Positions 1-5,827 of a stretch of 6,320 nt of DNA are shown here, one piece after another; positions within the stretch are counted from its first letter, which is position 1, and every line of letters starts with the position of its first letter. This stretch comes from an uncultured Clostridium sp. (GTDB taxonomy: Bacteria; Bacillota_A; Clostridia; TANB77; CAG-508): positions 1-6,320 of the forward strand of contig CAJKKA010000095.1 in NCBI GenBank assembly GCA_905200315.1, in the 5' to 3' direction. The notes beneath the pieces are model-generated. The model searched no databases and had not been told where the DNA came from. It saw only the letters and a list, made by a program, of their open reading frames with translations. The position numbers and the translations under genes were made by a program.

Positions 1-1
1 T

Positions 2-166
2 CTACTGATGATACTGACAAGTGCTGCTGTCATCATTTATTTTGGAGAAGCAATTAAAAAAGCACTTTCCGTAAATCTTCTATTGCTTTTCGTACTTTCT
101 CAGGGAGTATATCTTGGAATCAGATGTTATTTGAAAAATCGGTTAGGTACCAAGCAATATTGGTGA
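2..166 (+). CDS. C-terminal fragment of an unidentified small membrane protein (5' end outside window)
   Basis: An open frame enters from the left edge and ends at a TGA at 164-166, giving 54 residues. The fragment is strongly hydrophobic. It has one apparent membrane segment near its start (AAVIIYFGEAIKK region) and a second around LLLLFVLSQGVYLGI, then a short basic tail with K-N-R and K-Q-Y-W. It is the only gene in the window that can be supported on the plus strand. It converges on the leftward operon and ends 9 bases before the T-run side of the terminator at 176-223. The hairpin-plus-basic-tail layout is common in small membrane proteins of Clostridia. I do not recognise the family and infer no function. 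That this is a real gene is likely from its composition and the convergent terminator, but with the start missing it cannot be proven. Confidence 0.6.
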   Translation, partial: LLMILTSAAVIIYFGEAIKKALSVNLLLLFVLSQGVYLGIRCYLKNRLGTKQYW

Positions 167-355
167 AAACATGCTAAAAAACGTATAATAGCAGGGGATA
201 AAACATCGTCCCCTACTATTATATAAACAGCGAAGTTTTACCCATCTCTCTCTTTTGAAAGATTCGCTACTTGTGGAACCGAGATATAAGGTTTCGCCTG
301 TGTTCTTTGGTGTATCACTACCACATTTCTCTGTACCGATGTAATCTTTCTGCAT
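143..355 (-). other. Doubtful 70-codon open frame in the operon trailer, in frame with the gene H stop
   Basis: The trailer between gene H and the terminator has one open frame starting with ATG at 353-355. It is in the same frame as gene H and follows its TAA (386-388) after ten sense codons without a stop. The first 40 or so codons look protein-like (M-Q-K-D-Y-I-G-T-E-K-C-G). The rest reads straight through the terminator stem, which a real gene would not normally do. No Shine-Dalgarno motif precedes the ATG (the upstream minus-strand sequence is CTCTTGCTTCCGT). It could be chance, or the decayed end of a longer protein once joined to H. I do not count it as a gene. Confidence 0.15.
176..223 (-). 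terminator. Rho-independent terminator ending the leftward operon
   Basis: TATAATAG (184-191) pairs with CTATTATA (216-223) and AGGGGA (193-198) pairs with TCCCCT (209-214). The only mismatch is C192/A215, and the loop is about 10 bases. Read leftward, the stem is followed after ACG by six T (176-181), the usual intrinsic terminator form. Read rightward there is no T-run after the stem, so it mainly serves the minus-strand genes. It may also help separate the converging plus-strand gene. Confidence 0.85.
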
Positions 356-385
356 ACGGAAGCAAGAGATACAATATTCCTTATT

Positions 386-1117
386 TTAAAACATAATTAC
401 AATTCCTGTTTGACAAGAACGATCATCATAGAAGGATTGTATTTGTCCCCACTCATAATAATATTCGACGCCTGTCATACTCTTTTTACTGGGAGTACCT
501 AAGCATTTCCTTAAAAACCTATTATTTTCTTCTTGCAACTTTTCTAAGACTGTACCATTCATTGTCTCATATTTCGTAGAATACTTTTTGTCTGCTCGAA
601 CCAATTCAATCTTTTTTACTTTTCCATGTCTTCCATAGATTGTAACATAAAACTTCTTATAAAGCCATTTTAAAGGTTTCTTAGAAATCAATATTGTATA
701 AGAATACTCTGTTTGAGCAATCTTAAAATCAATTTCTTTAAATAGGGAAATACTTCCTTTGGGAGTAATTTTATATCCCCCTATTTTTAACATATCTTCC
801 TTTAGCTCATCCTTTATTTGGATAATCTCCATACTTACTATAAAAACAACATAGCCTTCACACACTACAACGGTAACTATTTTTGCCCATAGCACATCTG
901 GAACAAACATGTTCCAAGCTATAACAGGAAGCAAAGCTACTCCTACCGCAGTCACCAGTAGAAGCACCCTCCAAATATAATTTTTCTTTCTTTTTCCTTC
1001 ATTAGTTAAATTTTCATCATAATAAAGATGACCTGGGGCTTCGAATGAGTTTAATAGAAATTCCTTTAAAAATGACACCAGAACCGCTCCCCAAGAAGAT
1101 TTCTTTTGTTCCTTCAT
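386..1117 (-). CDS. Gene H: two-helix membrane protein with soluble C-terminal domain (243 aa, hypothetical)
   Basis: This is the last gene of the leftward operon. It has a basic, amphipathic N-terminus (about 1-48), two membrane helices at about 49-69 and 77-98, and a soluble domain of about 145 residues. That domain appears to alternate strands and charged turns (K-K-F-Y-V-T-I-Y-G, K-V-K-K-I-E-L-V) and ends with a helix (about 188-204). The tail is G-V-E-Y-Y-Y-E-W-G-Q-I-Q-S-F-Y-D-D-R-S. A W-G-x-I-x-S-x-Y-D pattern followed by a hydrophobic strand at the very C-terminus reminds me of several Firmicutes immunity-like proteins; that is memory, not a search result. I chose ATG 1117 because AGGAGA lies 9 bases upstream. 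The longer frame from TTG 1126 would touch that motif with no spacing. The predicted topology puts the C-domain on one face of the membrane. The molecular function is unknown. Confidence 0.8.
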   Translation of the reverse strand: MKEQKKSSWGAVLVSFLKEFLLNSFEAPGHLYYDENLTNEGKRKKNYIWRVLLLVTAVGVALLPVIAWNMFVPDVLWAKIVTVVVCEGYVVFIVSMEIIQIKDELKEDMLKIGGYKITPKGSISLFKEIDFKIAQTEYSYTILISKKPLKWLYKKFYVTIYGRHGKVKKIELVRADKKYSTKYETMNGTVLEKLQEENNRFLRKCLGTPSKKSMTGVEYYYEWGQIQSFYDDRSCQTGIVIMF

Positions 1118-1126
1118 ATTACCCAA

Positions 1127-1132
1127 TCTCCT
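1127..1132 (-). promoter_or_regulatory. Shine-Dalgarno motif that fixes the start of gene H
   Basis: AGGAGA on the minus strand stands 9 bases before ATG 1117 and directly abuts the TTG at 1124-1126. This excludes the TTG and shortens the protein from 246 to 243 residues. Confidence 0.8.
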
Positions 1133-1194
1133 CTGCTATATGATTATTTTTCATTCTATTTTTTACTTAACTTATACATTAGCAAGATTTTTAG

Positions 1195-1496
1195 TTATTC
1201 TTCTAACAATATTTTTATCCCCGCTTTTTCTGCTTTATGCGAAAAGTCAACAGCAAATCCCCATCCCATCTCTGCAAATTGCCATTTCTTCGTTTTTTTG
1301 TAATTTTATAGATTTCAACTGTAGACACTTTATTTAATTCAGGATATAACTTCTTAAGTGTAAGTATTTGTTTATTTCTGCTTATTTTTTCATTCCATAT
1401 AATTGTTAATTTAACCTGTTTTCTTTCAAAAAAACCCACCTTACATAAATCTGCATAGCAGGCTTCTGGTATTGATATATCATTGTTTTTTAACAT
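1195..1496 (-). CDS. Gene G: small soluble protein split by a -1 frameshift (about 100 aa if restored)
   Basis: ATG 1496 is preceded by AAAGGAG with four bases between, a strong start. The zero frame gives 93 residues and stops at 1215. Its last 25 or so residues are basic and unstructured (K-K-R-R-N-G-N-L-Q). Shifting by -1 at the A7 run (1293-1299) instead gives T-K-K-W-Q-F-A-E-M-G-W-G-F-A-V-D, then a charged helix-like stretch and I-K-I-L-L-E-E, with a stop at 1195-1197, for about 100 residues. This alternative end looks like a folded domain end: a W motif, an amphipathic helix, and a hydrophobic final strand. The centre holds K-V-K-L-like strands, then Q-I-L-T-L-K-K-L-Y-P-E-L (about 43-54). 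The overall shape loosely recalls small L7/L12-C-domain-like or immunity-like proteins; that is a guess. There are no membrane helices, the only such case in the operon. Whether the shift is programmed, a mutation or a sequencing error cannot be settled here. Confidence 0.7.
1293..1299 (-). other. A AAA AAA slippery heptamer at the gene G frameshift
   Basis: In the zero frame of gene G the codons are ACA AAA AAA CGA. The last A of ACA plus the two AAA codons form exactly an A-AAA-AAA heptamer, the class used for -1 programmed frameshifting in dnaX and several insertion sequences. A -1 slip leads directly into the alternative C-terminus ending at 1195. I see no strong stimulatory hairpin just downstream and no clear internal Shine-Dalgarno motif 10-14 bases upstream. 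Confidence 0.5.
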
Positions 1497-1515
1497 TTTT
1501 CTCCTTTATTTAATT

Positions 1516-1713
1516 TTATAAAAAACTTCTAAGCCCTATTAAAAGAAATATGAAGCCTATTAGAGGAACAGGTATCATACAAATGAGAAACACATTAAAT
1601 TTTTTCCTTGCTTCATCAGTATTTTCTTCTTTTGTTACTTTTGCTTTTTTCATAACTATAAAAGGGAATATCAGTAATAATAATCCTCCAACTACTGCTA
1701 ACAATATTTTCAT
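1516..1713 (-). CDS. Gene F: 65-residue two-helix membrane protein (hypothetical)
   Basis: A short gene with a convincing start: an AAGGAAGGA-type Shine-Dalgarno sequence stands about 8 bases before ATG 1713. The protein is a simple hairpin with helix one at about 3-21, a charged linker (K-K-A-K-V-T-K-E-E-N-T-D-E-A-R-K-K) at about 22-39, and helix two at about 40-63, ending in R-S-F-L. The linker carries both signs of charge with a net basic bias, which favours a cytoplasmic loop under the positive-inside rule. It lies 33 bases after gene E and 19 bases before gene G, so it is almost certainly co-transcribed. It could be a small subunit or partner of the larger membrane protein E, but no family is recognised and this is inference. 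Confidence 0.72.
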   Translation of the reverse strand: MKILLAVVGGLLLLIFPFIVMKKAKVTKEENTDEARKKFNVFLICMIPVPLIGFIFLLIGLRSFL

Positions 1714-1746
1714 CTTATATATTCCTTCCTTATCTTTAAATAAATA

Positions 1747-2949
1747 TTAATCATGTATCGTACTATATTCCAATCCTAATGCACTTTTTCTTCTACAAAT
1801 TCTTTTACTATCGCCTATTGATGTATTTTCATATTCACTGTTTGAAACAGTATATATTTCTCTTTTACCATTACAACTTACATATAACTCTCTATCTCTA
1901 GTTTTACCACTGCTAATCTTTTTGTCTGTTACAATTGCAATTTCATGAGTTGCCCCATCAAATGTAAATAAAAAATTTATTGGGAAGCTAATTGTAAATG
2001 CGATTATAAAAGCAGCAAATACAACTGAAAGTTTACGTCCAAATTTCTGTGGTACATCTGTTTTTAAAGATTTAATAATAAATGGCAGTGCAAGTAAAGC
2101 AGTAATAATTGCCGTAATCTTCATATAGTTTCCAAATTCATAATTAAAGAGTTTACTCGTATTCAGGGATAAAAGCATTGCTATTGCTGCACCCATAAAT
2201 GGTAATTGATACGCCAGTTCTTGTCCTTTTTTTGTGGTGACTTCTATAAATATATATGGATAATATTTTATATACACTGCATATGTAATCATCAAAACCA
2301 TTATAAATATAACTAACATTGTTTTGCCACCAATAAAAAATGCTACCGCATCAGCAATTATTAGAATCCAACCTAAAGCTTTTAAAAATTGCTTTGTTTT
2401 TTTACGCTTTTCTTTTTCTATTGTTTTTGACATATTTTTGATAGTTGTATTCTCATTACATATAGATTTATAGAAATTCTTTTCTATCCAGTTTAAAGCA
2501 GGTACATACTTTGATACATCTTTGTTCTGTTCAACTAACTCACCAAAATCCACAAGATCTATTTCATGTTTTATAAGTGTATCATATAAAATATCATAAT
2601 TTACATACACTTGCTCCAGAGTAACAAGTCTATTGTACATCTTATCAATTAATATGACATCTGTTCTACCATTTAATGGAATCATTAAAATACAACGAAT
2701 ATCATTATATTTTATATGCTGAGTTTTCTTAACCAGATAGCTAAATACAATTTCATCTTCATTTACTACAATTATTTGTTTCTTGTATGCCAAAATTAAA
2801 GCAATACCTAAAAATACAAAAGGCATAAAACATATCGCAACCCCCATATTTCCTGTAACAAATGTTACCAGTACGATTATTAAAAAAAGAACTGTTGTTA
2901 CTATTCCTAAATTTTTTACAAATTTACTTAATCTAATGACATTATCCAT
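1747..2949 (-). CDS. Gene E: 400-residue polytopic membrane protein with a PH-like domain and C-terminal strand domain
   Basis: ATG 2949 has GGGAGA 8 bases upstream. Order of parts: two N-terminal helices (about 13-31 and 36-54); a strand-rich PH-like segment (about 57-130) with I-V-V-N-E-D-E-I-V-F, then K-Y-N-D-I; a polar, lysine-rich linker (about 135-188, including K-T-I-E-K-E-K-R-K-K); five further helices (about 189-206, 210-229, 246-263, 276-293, 307-329); and a soluble tail (about 333-400) with E-L-Y-V-S, I-Y-T-V-S, S-I-G-D and L-G-L-E-Y-S. The N-terminal hairpin plus PH-like unit resembles those in genes A and D, which points to a shared module. The C-terminal tail looks like a small beta domain with a G-D turn and a L-G-x-E-Y end. 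No catalytic motif is visible. The codons are among the most AT-rich of the operon. A structural, sensing or protective membrane role is more likely than an enzyme, but this is unproven. Confidence 0.82.
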   Translation of the reverse strand: MDNVIRLSKFVKNLGIVTTVLFLIIVLVTFVTGNMGVAICFMPFVFLGIALILAYKKQIIVVNEDEIVFSYLVKKTQHIKYNDIRCILMIPLNGRTDVILIDKMYNRLVTLEQVYVNYDILYDTLIKHEIDLVDFGELVEQNKDVSKYVPALNWIEKNFYKSICNENTTIKNMSKTIEKEKRKKTKQFLKALGWILIIADAVAFFIGGKTMLVIFIMVLMITYAVYIKYYPYIFIEVTTKKGQELAYQLPFMGAAIAMLLSLNTSKLFNYEFGNYMKITAIITALLALPFIIKSLKTDVPQKFGRKLSVVFAAFIIAFTISFPINFLFTFDGATHEIAIVTDKKISSGKTRDRELYVSCNGKREIYTVSNSEYENTSIGDSKRICRRKSALGLEYSTIHD

Positions 2950-2980
2950 AAACTCAATCTCCCTATATTATTCACATTTT

Positions 2981-3862
2981 TCATTTTTTACGTTCTAATT
3001 TCTTCTTATCCTTTTTTATTTCTGCAATCTTTACTTGCAGCCAGTCCACATTTCTATTTCGGGCAGAAATTTTAGCGATTTTTTTCTGATTTTTATATAA
3101 AATAAGAGCTTCTCCAAATAAATTCTTTTTTCTTTTCATCTGGGTAATATCCGTTAATCTTATTTTACAGTTCTTCCTTAAAAATCCATTTCTATATAGC
3201 CATCCATCCTTGACAATTGTTTTGTCCATTAAAAAATAGAAAAATATACCTCCCGGTACAAGAGAGAATAAAAGGAAAACAAAAGCTGTTTCTTTTGCAT
3301 TGAATACAAGTATCACACTATTGTAAACCAAATATAAAAAGAAAATGCCTGGCAGAACATAGTGGCTTTCTTTTGGTCTTATGATGCACTTTTTATCTCT
3401 ACAACTCAACCATGTTTCTTGTGAAATTTTATGCTTAGACAGACTATTTGCAAACAATGATGCGCTTATGTTTTCATCAAATTTGAATATTATTTTGTCC
3501 CCTGCATATATTTCCAATGTACCATTTTCTTTATGTACACTTCTTGTTATATCTGAAAATTTATAATATTTTTTTCCAAAAAACGACCGGTATTCAATTA
3601 CATCATGATTTACCTTGACTCTCCACAGGAACAAATGCAGGGTACAGATTCCAGAAAAAGCAATCAATATTCCATACGCCACTATAACTGAAAAATCCGC
3701 CTGTCCGTCTATAAAACCATACAAAAGTAATCCTGAGAAAAATATAGTTCCAACCAAAAATAAAATTCCCAGCCATCCTTCTTCCTGGATGCTATAATTA
3801 TTTTCATCTATATTCTTTTCATAAAAATATTCATTTTTCAACCTCCCATTTTTTGACAGCAA
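2981..3862 (-). CDS. Gene D: membrane protein with duplicated hairpin + PH-like units (start disrupted)
   Basis: The given extent is the full open frame, whose first possible codon is TTG 3862; the true start is probably ATG 3834 in another frame (see the 3831-3847 entry). The protein has helices at about 31-50 and 57-80, a PH-like segment (about 81-145: V-N-H-D-V-I-E-Y-R-S-F-F-G-K-K, then F-S-D-I-T), helices at about 168-187 and 192-212, and a second PH-like segment (about 215-281: V-K-D-G-W-L-Y-R-N-G-F-L-R-K, then L-T-D-I-T). The two halves align over Y-R-x-x-F-x-x-K and D-I-T, so it is an internal duplication. The pattern fits bacterial PH-like (bPH_2 or DUF6560-type) membrane proteins by general resemblance; I did not search. 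It ends in a lysine-rich tail. It sits between C (overlap) and E (31-base gap). The function is unknown. Confidence 0.8.
   Translation of the reverse strand: MLSKNGRLKNEYFYEKNIDENNYSIQEEGWLGILFLVGTIFFSGLLLYGFIDGQADFSVIVAYGILIAFSGICTLHLFLWRVKVNHDVIEYRSFFGKKYYKFSDITRSVHKENGTLEIYAGDKIIFKFDENISASLFANSLSKHKISQETWLSCRDKKCIIRPKESHYVLPGIFFLYLVYNSVILVFNAKETAFVFLLFSLVPGGIFFYFLMDKTIVKDGWLYRNGFLRKNCKIRLTDITQMKRKKNLFGEALILYKNQKKIAKISARNRNVDWLQVKIAEIKKDKKKLERKK
3831..3847 (-). promoter_or_regulatory. Shine-Dalgarno plus ATGA stop/start overlap at the C-D junction
   Basis: GGGAGG (3842-3847) lies 7 bases before ATG (3832-3834), and this ATG overlaps the TGA stop of gene C (3831-3833) as ATGA. This is the classic form of translational coupling. 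But that ATG opens an 8-codon frame (M-N-I-F-M-K-R-I, stop at 3808-3810), while gene D is open in the neighbouring frame. One extra T in the T5 run at 3823-3827 would join them as M-N-I-F-Y-E-K-N. The in-frame TTG codons at 3862 and 3841 have no properly spaced Shine-Dalgarno motif. Confidence 0.7.
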
Positions 3863-4472
3863 AATACTTTACCAGGTGAAAAACTCCTAAGATAGAACCC
3901 AAAGAACAAAAATAGGAACAAAGGCTTGCAATTCTAATCATGGCTGTATATTCAACGCTGCTACTAAGTACTTTTGCGACACCCATTCCAAGCAATACAA
4001 AACTAGTAATACACCATCCTCCAGCCAGCTTTTTGGAAGAAGATGGATTGTAGATATCTTTTTTAATCAAAGTTATTATAAGAAAAATGTATGCAGCGAT
4101 TACCAGTATGTAAATGATAACGAGTATGGTTAGATACCTCTTATAATATTCTTCTTTCATAGTTGTCAGCATGAGGATAGTTGCTGCCCAACAGAACAAA
4201 ATAGAAAACGTCAGACTTTGTATTCCAATGATCCAAAAAACCTTTTTCCCTGTCACTTCTGTTCTTGAAAAACTAAGAATCACGAATCCAAGATAAACAA
4301 TAACTAAAAATACTTTTGAAAAAAACGGTGATGGAGCTGATTCAGATAAAAAGAAAAATAAAAATACTAGAAACAAGATTGCTCCATCTAATTTGTAGAT
4401 TTCTTTCGGCTTAATCACATCTTCTATACCGTATAGTAAAAAACTTTTTGTTTGTTCATTAATCTTTTTCAT
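3831..4472 (-). CDS. Gene C: six-helix integral membrane protein (213 aa, hypothetical)
   Basis: ATG 4472 has AGGGGA upstream, with 8-9 bases between. A polar N-terminus of about 29 residues (includes D-V-I-K-P-K-E-I-Y) is followed by six membrane segments at about 30-43, 52-69, 79-103, 113-136, 151-170 and 178-203, then a short basic C-terminus (V-K-K-W-E-V-E-K). The loops are short, and no ATP-binding, metal-binding or protease motif is visible. The overall design is a compact bundle such as a channel, transport subunit or membrane anchor; none of these can be chosen from sequence. The stop overlaps the probable start of gene D, and gene B ends 23 bases upstream, so it lies inside the operon. 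I do not recognise the family. Confidence 0.8.
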   Translation of the reverse strand: MKKINEQTKSFLLYGIEDVIKPKEIYKLDGAILFLVFLFFFLSESAPSPFFSKVFLVIVYLGFVILSFSRTEVTGKKVFWIIGIQSLTFSILFCWAATILMLTTMKEEYYKRYLTILVIIYILVIAAYIFLIITLIKKDIYNPSSSKKLAGGWCITSFVLLGMGVAKVLSSSVEYTAMIRIASLCSYFCSLGSILGVFHLVKYFAVKKWEVEK

Positions 4473-4495
4473 TCTCGTTTTCCCCTATCATTTCT

Positions 4496-4993
4496 TTATT
4501 CTTCCTCTACGGATATTTCCACATTTGCATGAAGCACCTTTTCCAGATATAATAAAACAAGCCGTCGCCCTTCTTCACATTTTCCTATCTTAGAAATATT
4601 CCTATACAGCAGATATAATGGAAACATAAATAAAATCAGACATTCTGTTAAAATCAATAAATCTCCCTGAGAAAAAAACAATGCAAATAAAATCACTATG
4701 AGCAGAAAAAATAGTGCAGCTTTTTTTATGTATGGCAAAAGCACAAACGTACCTTCCAGCATTACATCTCCCCCATAGCTTTTTATATGTGTCTGGAGCA
4801 TTTCCCAGCCACCGCCTGTCATACTTCCTGCTGCATATCCGATACATAAGGTATTATCCTCTTCTTTGTAGGCTGCAAGTGCCATATCTCTATAAGCCTG
4901 GTTTGAAATACATAATGGTTTTGTAGTCTTCTTAATCTGTTCCAATAAATATTCTTTGGAATAAGGAAAATATATTTTATAATATTCTTGCAT
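4496..4993 (-). CDS. Gene B: soluble N-domain plus C-terminal membrane hairpin (165 aa, hypothetical)
   Basis: The chosen start is ATG 4993, because AAAGGA (5000-5005) stands 6 bases before it. The longer frame, open to 5032, would place that motif inside the gene and lacks one of its own. Residues 1-90 are soluble: Y-Y-K-I-Y-F-P-Y-S-K-E-Y-L-L, a helix, then strands with a glycine-rich M-T-G-G-G-W-E-M and G-D-V-M-L-E-G-T-F-V-L-L-P. A L-x-G-x-F-x-x-x-P strand end of this sort occurs in small lipid-binding-like or membrane-proximal beta domains, but the match is too vague to name a family. Helices at about 91-108 and 111-130 follow, then a basic-acidic helix and an acidic tail (S-V-E-E-E). It lies 59 bases downstream of gene A. 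The function is unknown; it has the same hairpin size as A but in the opposite domain order. Confidence 0.78.
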   Translation of the reverse strand: MQEYYKIYFPYSKEYLLEQIKKTTKPLCISNQAYRDMALAAYKEEDNTLCIGYAAGSMTGGGWEMLQTHIKSYGGDVMLEGTFVLLPYIKKAALFFLLIVILFALFFSQGDLLILTECLILFMFPLYLLYRNISKIGKCEEGRRLVLLYLEKVLHANVEISVEEE

Positions 4994-4999
4994 ATGCTT

Positions 5000-5005
5000 T
5001 CCTTT
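5000..5005 (-). promoter_or_regulatory. Shine-Dalgarno motif that fixes the start of gene B
   Basis: AAAGGA on the minus strand, 6 bases before ATG 4993. It removes 13 residues from the longest possible open frame and makes the protein start M-Q-E-Y-Y-K. Confidence 0.75.
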
Positions 5006-5052
5006 CTCATAAAAAGGTTTTCTAAAGTTCAATACAATACAAATTTTTTACA

Positions 5053-5709
5053 TTAGTTTCCATCATTTATAAGCTGAACCATTTCCATAGAGATATTGTA
5101 TTCTTTGCAAAATCTGTTTATTGTCCAATTATTAAAGAGAAGAAAACTCTTCGTCACATAAATATTTGCTTTTGAATGATGTATTAAATTGAAAATACTT
5201 TTTATATCATAACAGTTAAAACTGTAGGCAGGAGACATTCCTATCTGCCCATTGCTTATATTGATATCATATCTTTTTTGTATAACACTTGGATATGCCA
5301 AATAAATTGTAATATTGCATATATATTTTTTCTTCCCATTTTCTTTTATGTATAGGTATGGTTCTCCCAGTCCAATATCATATATTCCTTTAGGTCTGGA
5401 GGATAGTGTAAAAACTAATGAATGGATATCCGCATACAAAATTTTTCGTTCCCTAAATCCATATGTTATTTTTTGATCGAATAGTTTATAAGTACGTTGT
5501 TTTATAAAGTAATAAAACAATAATAAAAAAATCACAAAAAGTATGGTAAAAATCAGTGCTTTTTGAAAACTCACTTTAAAATCAAAGGAAAACAAAAGTT
5601 CGGTTAAACAAAACGATATTGCTGAACAACTAATAATACTAACTATAATGTTGAACCAAGTATTAAATTTTCCATTTCCAAAGATATAATCATAACTTTT
5701 ATTCTTCAT
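5053..5709 (-). CDS. Gene A: two-helix membrane protein with PH-like domain (218 aa), first gene of operon
   Basis: ATG 5709 is preceded by ACGAGG with 5 bases between. A short polar start leads to helices at about 18-40 and 50-70. Strand-rich sequence follows: Y-K-L-F-D-Q-K-I-T-Y, R-E-R-K-I-L-Y-A-D-I-H-S-L-V-F, then P-Y-L-Y-I-K-E-N-G-K-K-K-Y-I-C-N-I. This fits a PH-like fold, with the same Y-x-D-I motif as genes D and E. The C-terminal region (about 165-218) is helical and includes I-Y-V-T-K-S-F-L and N-R-F-C-K-E-Y-N-I-S. I have seen a similar layout of hairpin, strands and a final helical tail in membrane-anchored immunity-like proteins, but offer this only as a resemblance. It is the first gene after the predicted promoters, so it is expected to set the operon's 5' end. 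Confidence 0.82.
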   Translation of the reverse strand: MKNKSYDYIFGNGKFNTWFNIIVSIISCSAISFCLTELLFSFDFKVSFQKALIFTILFVIFLLLFYYFIKQRTYKLFDQKITYGFRERKILYADIHSLVFTLSSRPKGIYDIGLGEPYLYIKENGKKKYICNITIYLAYPSVIQKRYDINISNGQIGMSPAYSFNCYDIKSIFNLIHHSKANIYVTKSFLLFNNWTINRFCKEYNISMEMVQLINDGN

Positions 5710-5719
5710 TATAACCTCG

Positions 5720-5735
5720 TATATTTTTTAATATA
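5720..5735 (-). promoter_or_regulatory. AT-only hairpin beside the gene A ribosome binding site
   Basis: On the minus strand TATATT (5730-5735) pairs with AATATA (5720-5725) around a four-A loop, ending one base before the ACGAGG motif. The stem is perfect but A/T only, so it is weak. It could act as a temperature-sensitive or translation-tuning structure, or be chance in an AT-rich leader. Confidence 0.3.
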
Positions 5736-5748
5736 GAAAAACTGCATC

Positions 5749-5777
5749 ACAATATCGAACCAAAATATAAAAATCAA
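5749..5777 (-). promoter_or_regulatory. Candidate second promoter for the operon
   Basis: On the minus strand TTGATT (5772-5777) is followed after 17 bases by TATTGT (5749-5754). The spacing is ideal and the hexamers moderate. It would start transcripts about 30 bases upstream of gene A and lies downstream of the stronger candidate at 5796-5825. Confidence 0.4.
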
Positions 5778-5795
5778 TTTTATCTCTTTATCATA

Positions 5796-5825
5796 ATTAT
5801 ATACATCAACTAACCACATTGTAAA
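5796..5825 (-). promoter_or_regulatory. Probable sigma-70-type promoter of the operon
   Basis: On the minus strand TTTACA (5820-5825) is followed after 18 bases by a perfect TATAAT (5796-5801). The leader to gene A would be about 80 bases. It sits immediately downstream of a terminator, the expected place for the promoter of an independent unit. No operator-like repeat is evident over it. Confidence 0.65.
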
Positions 5826-5827
5826 GC

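Noticed and set aside
229..268. Inverted repeat AGCGAA/TTCGCT in the operon trailer, possibly a small RNA
   Set aside because: It has only six paired bases around a long loop, with no promoter of its own and no further structure strong enough to call an RNA gene.
1124..1126. TTG as start of gene H
   Set aside because: The AGGAGA motif directly abuts it with no spacing, while the in-frame ATG at 1117 is ideally spaced.
1118..1194. Internal promoter between genes G and H
   Set aside because: Only a weak TTGCTA with a poor -10 hexamer can be found, which is expected by chance in sequence this AT-rich.
1106..1337. Two overlapping plus-strand open frames opposite gene G and the G-H gap
   Set aside because: They are hydrophobic mirror images of AT-rich minus-strand coding sequence, have no convincing ribosome binding site, and overlap a better supported gene.
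4602..5010. Two further minus-strand open frames overlapping gene B
   Set aside because: They lie in other frames of gene B. The one starting at 5010 shares its upstream region, but the AAAGGA motif is correctly spaced only for ATG 4993, and neither frame looks like a folded protein.
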